Assembly (NCBI RefSeq): GCF_000243695.2
Contig: NZ_AHMN02000005.1
Span: forward strand, 409,501 to 473,500
Length of the DNA: 64,000 nt
Origin: Leptospira kirschneri serovar Cynopteri str. 3522 CT
GTDB lineage: Bacteria; Spirochaetota; Leptospiria; Leptospirales; Leptospiraceae
Reading direction: 5' to 3'
How positions within the stretch are numbered: the first letter of the stretch is position 1; each line of letters begins with the position of its first letter. The translations under genes and the position numbers were made by a program. Positions 56,729 through 64,000 of the stretch are shown here, in pieces. The notes under the pieces were generated by a model that made no database searches, had not been told where the DNA came from, and saw only the letters and a program-made list of their open reading frames with translations.

Positions 56729-57019
56729 TTACTGAACTTCCAAGTAATCTTTTAAATTTAGTATTTCGAAAGTATTGAGAAGATCCGGGTGAATCGAGCT
56801 AATTGTACAGCCAATTCCTTCGGAACGTGCATTTTTTAAAAACCAAATCAGGGAACTGATAGAAATAGAATTCATAATTGGAATATTCCCCAAATTCAAA
56901 ACGATATTTTTCGGCTTTTTGGCGATGGCTTCCATGAGCATCGTTCGAAAAGTATAATAATCGTGAAAGAGGATGCTCAGATCCGGAGTGATTTCAATTG
57001 TTTCAGGGATTTCTGACAT
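56729..57019 (-). CDS. STAS-domain protein
   Basis: A 96-aa STAS domain, the fold of anti-sigma-factor antagonists. The motif before the regulatory helix is PIMNSISISSLIWF (around 49-62), with Ser in the place of the phosphorylated residue. It is divergent from 6,246-6,580. It is transcribed away from flgB with ~120 bp between, so it shares the promoter region of the flagellar genes; any regulatory link is inference. Confidence 0.75.
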   Translation of the reverse strand: MSEIPETIEITPDLSILFHDYYTFRTMLMEAIAKKPKNIVLNLGNIPIMNSISISSLIWFLKNARSEGIGCTISSIHPDLLNTFEILNLKDYLEVQ

Positions 57020-57141
57020 GGGAATTCATTCTAAGTTCTTCCGTATACTATATCAAATTTTGGATAAAAAAACCTTCTCTTCAAAAAAAATCTATTCTGG
57101 AAATTTCAAATTTAACCGATTTTTGAGAAGGGAGAGAAATC
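57020..57141. promoter_or_regulatory. Divergent promoter region, STAS gene / flgB
   Basis: A 122-bp divergent spacer that must carry both promoters. A TATACT hexamer at 57,044-57,049 is the best minus-10 candidate for flgB, but I see no good minus-35 at standard spacing. A GGGAGAG ribosome site precedes the flgB ATG. Confidence 0.35.
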
Positions 57142-57573
<432 letters not shown>

Positions 57574-57632
57574 AAATTTCGTTTTATTTACTTGAATTGA
57601 TCATAATGAGACATAATTTTATACATTAGGAA

Positions 57633-58100
57633 GTGGCCATGGGACTTTTTTCATCGATCAACATTTCTGCAACCGGCTTATCCGCTCAAAGATTGAGAAT
57701 GGATGTTATTTCCAATAATATTGCAAACTCTACTACGACTCGAAACACAAATGGGGACGGTCCTTTTAGAAGAGATCGGGTTGTAATGACTCCGATCAAT
57801 TTAAGAACCAAATGGAGAAGTCCCGTTTATCCGTTTGGAGTTTCTCCAGGAGAAGGAAAAGGTGTAAAAGTAATGAAAATCGAAAAGGATATGACCCCTC
57901 TTCGATTGGTTTATGATCCGACTCATCCAGATGCAATTCAAATCGGCCCCAAAAAAGGTTATGTTGAAATGCCAAATGTAAACATCGTTACAGAGATGAC
58001 GGATATGATCTCCGCTTCCAGATCTTATGAAGCAAACGTTCAGATGATCAACGGATCAAAAGCGATGTTTAACAAAGCTTTAGAAATAGGTAGGGCTTAA
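57633..58100 (+). CDS. flgC: Flagellar basal-body rod protein FlgC
   Basis: Proximal rod protein. 155 aa. INISATGLSAQRLRMDVISNNIANSTT in the N-terminal region and GYVEMPNVNIVTEMTDMISASRSYEANV in the C-terminal region (both quoted in part) are the family hallmarks. A GGAAGTGG ribosome site precedes it, 59 bp after flgB. Confidence 0.95.
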   Translation: MAMGLFSSINISATGLSAQRLRMDVISNNIANSTTTRNTNGDGPFRRDRVVMTPINLRTKWRSPVYPFGVSPGEGKGVKVMKIEKDMTPLRLVYDPTHPDAIQIGPKKGYVEMPNVNIVTEMTDMISASRSYEANVQMINGSKAMFNKALEIGRA

Positions 58101-58102
58101 TT

Positions 58103-58486
58103 ATGGAAATCAATTCTAATTCTTCTCTTTGGCATTCGTATAACTCCGGTTATAGCGGAAACAAAGCTCATCCCTTAAGTCCGAAAGGAGATCAAGTCAA
58201 AGTATCCATTACAGAAGATAGACATTATAAAGACGTAAAACAGCCAGTCTCTCCGGATTACGTAGCAGAAAGTTTTTCAGAAGCGATGAAAAACGCTCTG
58301 ACTTCGGTCAATGATCTTCAAGTAGAAGCCGATGAATTGACTCAGAAAATGGTTTTTGATCCGAATTCCGTAGACGCCCATCAAGTTATGATCGCTTCCG
58401 AAAAAGCAAGAGTGGCTCTTACATTCACAAAAACGATCGCTGATGGTGTAATTCGCGCTTACAGAGAACTTACTTCTTTAAGATAA
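58103..58486 (+). CDS. fliE: Flagellar hook-basal body complex protein FliE
   Basis: FliE links the rod to the MS ring. 127 aa. The C-terminal part ENALTSVNDLQ-like segment, QKMVFDPNSVDAHQVMIASE and KARVALTFTKTIADGVIRAYREL (partly quoted) fit the family. It starts two bases after flgC. In many bacteria fliF follows; here ~1.2 kb of repeats follow instead. Confidence 0.92.
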   Translation: MEINSNSSLWHSYNSGYSGNKAHPLSPKGDQVKVSITEDRHYKDVKQPVSPDYVAESFSEAMKNALTSVNDLQVEADELTQKMVFDPNSVDAHQVMIASEKARVALTFTKTIADGVIRAYRELTSLR

Positions 58487-59159
58487 ATTACTGATCTCTA
58501 TAAAATTGAGTACCGTTAATTCTATCACAAACCGCTGATTCTATTTAAAATATTAGGTACTTTATTATAGTTATGAGTAGTTTTAAACGATTTAAAAGAA
58601 TATTTCTTAAATTGAATATTTGAACCGATCCTTGAAAATTTACAAAAACATTTAAACCTGTAATTTCAATTGTAGAACGATTCAGTTTTACTGTTAAATT
58701 TAGATTTGTGAGAGTTCCCACAGATTCAGTCTCATTGTACGACCTAATATGTATTTGGCGAATAAATTTTAGAATAAATCTTCTCAACGTAGTAGCTCCT
58801 ACATTTTTAAAACTTATCTATAAAATCGAGATTTGTGGGAACTCTTACATTTTGAGTAGCCAACTGAATATTATGCTTCATCATTATTTGAAAAACTTCT
58901 GAAGATAGATTCAAAAAAATTAAACTCATTTTAGAACTGCAGTAGTTCCCACAGATTCAGTCTCATTACAGATTTTTAAATATTCGTATTTCGTAATTCA
59001 ATATGTTGCAATTTCCGCATTTTTAGAATTGAACTCTAAAACTCGGATATGTGGTAGTTCCCACATTTCGTTTTTTACAGAAAAATTAGGTTTTATAAAA
59101 CGAGATCCTACATAGAACTCAGAGATTTTTGATTTAAGATCGTTTTGGGATCTATCTAT

Positions 59160-59372
<213 letters not shown>

Positions 59373-59413
59373 AAACTATGTTGATCAATCACTTTAATAA
59401 ATTATTATATTAT

Positions 59414-59512
59414 AGTTGTTGAAAAATCAATTCTCCATTTTGTCTCTGTTTCATAAAATCGTCGATTGAAACAGTTCTGTTAATCGCCGCTATGAAATTT
59501 TTCAACAACTCT
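59414..59512. repeat. Family A element, divergent copy
   Basis: Ends AGTTGTTGAAAAATC and AAATTTTTCAACAACTCT with TA outside. The interior (CATTTTGTCTCTGTTTCAT, GTTCTGTTAATCGCCGCT) differs from the 8,282 type and is close to the reverse of the 20,470 type. Confidence 0.75.
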
Positions 59513-59695
59513 ATTCTATAGAATAGAAATTGCCCGAGTTCTACAAACTTAAAATATATGATAGTTTTTGGCAGCCTGATTTAAAATCTAGAATTTGATT
59601 GTAAAAAATCTTTCTAGTTAAAAATCCTTTTGGACTTGAATTTTATAGATTGATTCTATTTTGTTAAAAAATCCGAATCATTCAGGAAATGAAAT

Positions 59696-60103
59696 ATGAG
59701 TTTGAAAAAATATAACGGAAGTTGTCATTGTGGTAAGATTCGTTACGAACTGGATCTTGATCTTTCCAAAGGAACAAGCAAATGCAACTGTTCTTATTGT
59801 TCTAAAGTAAGAAATTGGAGCTCGATGGTCAAACCGGACGCATTCCGTTTGATCACCGGCGAAAACGAACTTGGAAGTTATCAATTTGGCACCAAAAGTG
59901 CTACTCATCAATTCTGTAAAAATTGCGGAGTGAGAATACTCACCAAAGGTCATCTTGAGGAGTTAGGTGGTGCATTTATCAGTGTAAGTTTAGCTACACT
60001 GGATAATGTGGATCTCGAAGAGTTGATCACCTCACCTCTTTGGTACGCAGATGGGCTTCACAACAACTGGAGAGCACAACCTTCAGAAATTCGTCACCTC
60101 TAA
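59696..60103 (+). CDS. GFA/CENP-V-domain zinc protein
   Basis: A 135-aa protein with the zinc-binding pattern of the glutathione-dependent formaldehyde-activating (GFA) family: C10-H-C12, C30-N-C32-x-x-C35 and FCKNCG (C74, C77). The fold binds zinc and, in the founding member, S-hydroxymethylglutathione; most members have unknown substrates. ATG start, alone between repeats. Confidence 0.85.
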   Translation: MSLKKYNGSCHCGKIRYELDLDLSKGTSKCNCSYCSKVRNWSSMVKPDAFRLITGENELGSYQFGTKSATHQFCKNCGVRILTKGHLEELGGAFISVSLATLDNVDLEELITSPLWYADGLHNNWRAQPSEIRHL

Positions 60104-60631
60104 CCGAATTACAATTTAAGCCGAATAAGTTTTAAAATTAATTTTGAAATGAACAGGACGTTTTGGAAATCTCATTCAATCCGTCTTTTCTATTGATAAT
60201 CTTTGCAGTAATTTCTACAAATAAAATCGCCTTACATATGTTTGGCGTAAAAAATGAGAAAGAATTTTTTAAAAGTAGTTCCTACAATTTTTAGAATAGA
60301 TCTGTAAAATCAGAATTTGTAAAAATTTTAAAATAGAACGGTTTCAAAAAGTATAAACAATAATTTTTTAGAAATTTCTAATCAAATGCTGTAGTTTCCA
60401 CAGAAACGGTCTGGATGTTTGTAAACTTTATAGTAATACTCCCATTATCAAGTCTTCATAATTTTTAGATTTTGGGGTAAATGATCGGTTCGTTACTTTC
60501 AAAAATTTGAATTTTAAAATCTGTCCGAAAATTTACGCCATAAATCTCAAAATTAAACTCATCTAATCTATTTTTGTTGTTTATGAGAAAAAGTTTCAAA
60601 TTTCACCAAACATCAATTGAGTGATTTTTGA
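60104..60631. other. Spacer with short palindromes
   Basis: Two short-palindrome copies (about 60,271 and 60,391) and a TTTGGCGTAAAAAA... piece like that at 8,095. No gene. Confidence 0.5.
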
Positions 60632-60827
60632 TCATTCCTTGAGAACCTCCAAACCGCTTTTAGCAACTTGTCCATCCTGAACGGAAGTTCCACCAGAAAC
60701 TCCAATTGCACCCGCGATTTTTCCGTCGATCAAAATCAATTCTCCTCCTTCAAGAGGATAAACACCCGGCAAAGCTAAAATTCTAAGTCCAATCCCACCT
60801 GCTGCAACGGTTTCTTCCATCGTCTTA

Positions 60828-61692
60828 GAGCCGGTCTCAAAACTACCTATCAAAAAAGTTAAAAGCAATGATAGAGCTTGCGAGATAAAGAGATGCAAGA
60901 TAATTTTCAGATTTTCTTTCCCAACGAATTAGGATAGCCCTGAATCGATTGTGCCAACTGTTAGTTCTTTCAACGACCCATCGTCTAGGTTTTCCTTTAT
61001 ATTTACCAATGAGAGGCTTCTCACCTTTTTTCCGAATATGAGATTGAATGTTTCTTCTTTTGATTAAAACTTCTATATCTTTGAAATCATATCCTTTATC
61101 TAAACAAAGATGTTTTGGTTTCTTTTTTCTTCTACCGGAAAAAATCAGGATTGAATTCAACGTATCTTTTACAGCGTGTTTATCATGAACATTGGCTCCA
61201 CTCAATGTTATGGCCAAAGGAATTCCATTTCCATCTGTAAGAATATGCCGTTTAACCCCCAATTTGGCACGGTCTGTAGGGTTTTTCCCAGTTAAGCTCC
61301 CCCTTTGGGAGCTTTAACCATTGCCGAATCCATCGAAGCCCAGTCCCATGCTATCTGATTCTTTACATCATAATATTTTAAAATAGATTTATAAATCTTT
61401 TTGAATACTCCTGCTCGTTCCCATTCTTGAAATCTTCTGTGACAAGTTTGGCCAGATCCAAACTCATTCGGAATGGCACGCCACTGACAGCCTGTTTTCA
61501 TTCGATAGATGATACCGGCCATTACTAATCGTGTTGGTACTCGATTGCGACCTCCTTTCGGATTTACCTTTTCTTTCGGGATCAATGGGGCTATTTGTTT
61601 CCAAAGTCCATCCGGTATCTCTGAATAATATTTGTCCATTTCACAAGTAAATAATTACGATTCAAAAGTACAACCAGTTTTGAGACCGGCTC
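60828..61692 (-). mobile_element. IS5-family insertion sequence, 865 bp
   Basis: The ends are perfect 17-bp inverted repeats, GAGCCGGTCTCAAAACT and its complement, flanked by TTA direct repeats (60,825-60,827 and 61,693-61,695). Size and two-frame transposase fit the IS427/IS1031-type branch of the IS5 family. Both ends and both target copies are intact, so the insertion is recent. Confidence 0.88.
60843..61639 (-). CDS. IS5-family DDE transposase in two overlapping frames
   Basis: The first frame (61,292-61,639) encodes the N-terminal domain (IPDGLWKQIAPLIP, CQWRAIPNEFGSGQTCHRRF) and the first catalytic Asp region (WASMDSAMVKAPKGG). The second frame (60,843-61,262) has HLCLDKGYD (second Asp) and RRWVVERTNSWHNRF (catalytic Glu). 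A minus-one shift near AAAGGGGG, just before the first stop, joins them as KAPKGG...LTGKNPTDRAKLGVKRH, the expected IS5 sequence. Programmed frameshifting is usual in this branch, so the transposase may be active. Confidence 0.85.
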
Positions 61693-62330
61693 TTAGTCGA
61701 TCTACGAAAGTTATTCGCACACTTAGCCTTTCCTTGGGAAATATCAATGGAAGCAAATTGTGCCCCATCCATTTTTTCCAATAATACTAAATTTCCTCCA
61801 GAATCTACGACAGAAATTACCATCTTCCATCCGTTTTTCTTTGCTTCTGACTGAGCTTTAAAAACAATCTTCTTTGCGACTTCTAAACGAATCGGATTTC
61901 CATAATCAGGAAAATTGGGTTGGTTTTGACCCATGTTAGGAAGTGTCATAAAAAAACAAATGGCAATGATCCATAATTTTTGATACATAAATTCTCCTTG
62001 AGGTTGTAAAACAACGATGGAACAAAATCTATTCAGAAAAATATTAAAGTATAGGTTTTACTTTCAAGAATTTTTATAAAATGAATTTTTAATTTAGTAA
62101 TCGTAATTTTATTCAAAAAATTAATTCTTAAATTGATTACTTTCTGATTTGATAACGATTCTTTTTAGATCCTAAAAAATAAGTCCTCAATTAGAGAAAT
62201 GATCACCAAACAAAAATTTCATGCAGAAATTTGATTAAAGATGATTCGCTTTAAATTTTATAGAAATTTCTAAAAGTTTTTTTTACCAATTTCTATTCAG
62301 AGCCACATAATAAAGTATCTAAAATTTACC

Positions 62331-62464
62331 TTTCAAAACTTAAAATGTGGGATCTCATACAAAAAAACCAACAATTTCAAGTTAGATATAATTTTTTGAG
62401 AATTTCTGCTTCTTTGTAAAATCGCCCATACTTTCTGGCGCTATTTTCATGCATTCGAATAGTA
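62331..62464 (-). repeat. Family D element, partial inverted copy
   Basis: On the minus strand it reads from ATACTATTCGAATGCATGA through TTCTCAAAAAATT to TTTTTTTGTATGAGATCCCACA and AAGTTTT. The far end is lost. Confidence 0.55.
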
Positions 62465-62502
62465 TATAGAAATCGGTAGTTATTACTGAGTTTTATAAAA
62501 CT

Positions 62503-62756
62503 AAGCACACGCAAATTCGGCGTAAAAAAATCCGGGCGAATCCAGCCTTTACAAGCAAAGGCTGGACCGGGCTCTCAGCTCTGGTCAAGTTATTGTGAAA
62601 CTACAGAATCAGATTCAATTTTCATAAAGTACCAATAACTTGACCCACAACGCGATTCATAGAGAGCGTTGTGTTGAGTTTCCAACGCGACCCTTAGGAG
62701 AGCGTTGTGCTTTAGTTCATTCATCGATCCCTTTCGCATTATAACGAATTCACGTT
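62503..62756. repeat. Family B repeat with inverted palindrome insert
   Basis: The left end is weak (CACGCAAATTCGGCGTAA), the right end GAATTCACGTTA. It carries GGACCGGGCTCTCAGCTC, then the 59-bp palindrome insert (62,585-62,643), here the reverse complement of the copies at 37,090 and 59,240, and ends with the CGATCCCTTTCGCATTAT block. Confidence 0.75.
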
Positions 62757-62984
62757 AAGTACCGTTAATTTTATTGTAAAACAATGTTTCAACACAAAAG
62801 ATTGGGCATTCTTATTATATAGTTCTGAGTAAGAACCAACCTTTTAGATACAAAATTAAATACTTCGTTATATAGCCGTCACTAAGTAACAGATGTTTTA
62901 TCTGGGATAGTCAACAAAATTCATTTATTGATTCAATAAAGTAAACAAATATAAAAATTTTTAAAAAATGCTTTTCTAGAATCG

Positions 62985-63980
62985 ATGATCAAAAGAATTT
63001 CTCAATCGATGAATTTAAAAATTAAAATTGGTTTTCTCTTAAAACCTTTAGTCGTTTTCATTTTTTATTTTGGAACAAACTTTTGTTCAAGCTCTTCTAT
63101 TCTCAATAAACCTCTAAACGGAAGTTTAGATTTACAAGGGCATCGAGGTGCCAGAGGTTTAAAACCTGAAAATACATGGCCCGCTTTTGAAGAAGCAATT
63201 CGATACGGAATGACTACTTTAGAATTGGACACGGTTCTAACCAAAGATAATAAAATCATAATTCATCACGATTCATTTACCAATCCTACAATTTGTCAGA
63301 AAAAGGATGGAACTCAAATCGTATCAACTTCGTTATACGAACTAACTCTTTCCGAATTGAAACAATTTGATTGTGGAGCTAAAAAAAATCCTAAATACTC
63401 CGAACAAATTCAAGTTCCTGGAACTGAGCTGATTACGATCGAAGAATTTTTTACGCTTGTTGCAAACGCCGAAAAGAAAAATCCAAATCGAACCAAGCTA
63501 AAATTTAACATCGAAACAAAATTTCCGAACGACAGTAATTCCCAAATTCCAATAGGAAAAGTTAAAGAACACGTAAATTTATTAGTTCAAGCGATAGAAA
63601 ATGCAAAGGTTGCAGATCGAACTACAATTCAATCTTTCTATTTACCAGCTCTTCCAATTGTAAAAGAGATAAATCCAAAATTGAAAACAAGCGCACTTTT
63701 TTCCCTCACCTATTTTCAAGGAGCCATGATGAAATTAGGACTTGGAAACGGAACTCGCCTAGAAGCCCTTCAAAAAACATTAGAAGTAAAAGCAGACATC
63801 ATTTCCCCTTACTTTTTATACGTAACCGAAGAATTCGTGCAAGAAGCCCATTCCCATAAAATATCTGTGATTCCTTGGACGGTCAACGATGTGGAAGATA
63901 TGAAAAAATTGATCGATGCGGGAGTAGATGGGATCATCAGCGATTATCCGGATCGGTTAGCACAGTCTATTAAAAATTAA
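62985..63980 (+). CDS. Glycerophosphodiester phosphodiesterase, exported
   Basis: A 331-aa GDPD enzyme that splits glycerophosphodiesters into glycerol 3-phosphate and an alcohol, feeding on lipid breakdown products. Catalytic features: [13 protein letters not shown] (H53, R54, E62), [11 protein letters not shown] (E80, D82) and IIIHHD (H95), the TIM-barrel metal site. The N-terminus has a hydrophobic helix ending GTNFC (C34), a likely lipobox, so periplasmic or surface location. ATG 62,985; Met 9 (63,009) is an alternative. Confidence 0.9.
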   Translation: MIKRISQSMNLKIKIGFLLKPLVVFIFYFGTNFCSSSSILNKPLNGSLDLQGHRGARGLKPENTWPAFEEAIRYGMTTLELDTVLTKDNKIIIHHDSFTNPTICQKKDGTQIVSTSLYELTLSELKQFDCGAKKNPKYSEQIQVPGTELITIEEFFTLVANAEKKNPNRTKLKFNIETKFPNDSNSQIPIGKVKEHVNLLVQAIENAKVADRTTIQSFYLPALPIVKEINPKLKTSALFSLTYFQGAMMKLGLGNGTRLEALQKTLEVKADIISPYFLYVTEEFVQEAHSHKISVIPWTVNDVEDMKKLIDAGVDGIISDYPDRLAQSIKN

Positions 63981-64000
63981 ATATATTATAGAAACTAAAT

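Larger units (their letters stand above)
60632..61988 (-). pseudogene. GlcG/HbpS (DUF336) family gene split by an IS
   Basis: The 5' part (61,693-61,988) encodes a signal peptide, then EVAKKIVFKAQSEAKKNGWK and VVDSGGNLVLLEKMDGA. The 3' part (60,632-60,827) encodes TMEETVAAGGIG, EGGELILIDGKIAGAIGVSGG. Removing the element plus one copy of the TTA target joins them in frame as NNFRRSTKTMEETVAAGG, giving a 162-aa protein typical of exported GlcG/HbpS heme-binding-like proteins. The insertion hits the conserved FRRxTK motif and must abolish function. Confidence 0.85.
61989..62984. other. 1-kb repeat-rich spacer
   Basis: Family D part 62,331-62,464 (inverted), family B copy 62,503-62,756 and A+T-rich filler. 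The short stretch CAATGTTTCAACACAAAAGATTGGG (quoted here in part: ACAAAAGATTGGG, about 62,795) resembles one at about 50,755. No gene. Confidence 0.6.

Overview
The window looks like chromosome from a pathogenic Leptospira (interrogans group). The DNA is very A+T-rich, TTG is a common start codon, and intergenic regions are long and full of repeats. Spirochaete or Leptospira families are present: a P83/100-type coiled-coil protein, KWG/WG repeats, lipoproteins with loose lipoboxes, and many TPR proteins. The species call is inference. I saw no rRNA, tRNA or CRISPR array.

Layout. 0-7.3 kb: an extended SDR, a phasin-like small protein, a paraoxonase-like lipoprotein, then a leftward set (SGNH hydrolase, GT39-like membrane protein, frameshifted STAS protein, degenerate tyrosine-recombinase-like protein). 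8.5-15.6 kb: a rightward proteostasis and tRNA-modification block, with a McsA/McsB-like fusion protein, clpC, a small membrane protein, a TPR protein, mtaB, and a membrane protein broken at a CT repeat. 16-20.4 kb: a two-component system facing a protein that joins a sugar phosphotransferase to a ferritin-like diiron domain. 20.5-29.4 kb: a prohibitin fragment, a membrane protein, a WG-repeat protein, a methyltransferase, a FnIII/TPR pair, a pentapeptide-like protein and a phosphomutase-like enzyme. 29.5-33.8 kb: five tightly coupled genes ending in a small RHH-like/PIN-like pair. 33.8-40.8 kb: a LamG-like surface protein, rpiB, serC with a secreted protein, and P83/100. 42-50.7 kb: paralogous small lipoproteins (one broken), the gcvT-gcvH-gcvP glycine cleavage operon, and several frameshifted hypothetical genes. 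50.9-58.5 kb: a dienelactone-hydrolase-like lipoprotein, YbaN/DUF454, DUF3592-like and TPR proteins, a lipoprotein, a STAS protein, and flgB-flgC-fliE (flagellar rod and basal body). 59.7-64 kb: a GFA-like protein, a GlcG/HbpS gene split by an IS5-type element, and a secreted GDPD.

Repeats dominate the spaces between genes. Four non-coding families recur. A is about 100 bp, with ends GAGTTGTTGAAAAA flanked by TA. B is a 210-660 bp composite bounded by TAACGTGAGTTCGACGTAA and often carries a 56-60 bp palindrome bounded by TCAAGTTATTG. D is about 160 bp, with ends TACTACTCGGACGCAT. E is a ~95 bp half-element sharing the B end. A further 252-bp element with perfect 19-bp inverted ends and a 9-bp target duplication sits inside one B copy. 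A short palindrome, TGTGGTAGTTCCCACA, is scattered throughout.

At least seven loci have frames broken by one-base or one-unit changes in short simple tracts. This points to real pseudogene formation, slippage-based switching, or systematic homopolymer errors in the assembly. The most unusual genes are the McsA/McsB-like fusion in front of clpC and the glycosyl-phosphotransferase/diiron fusion.
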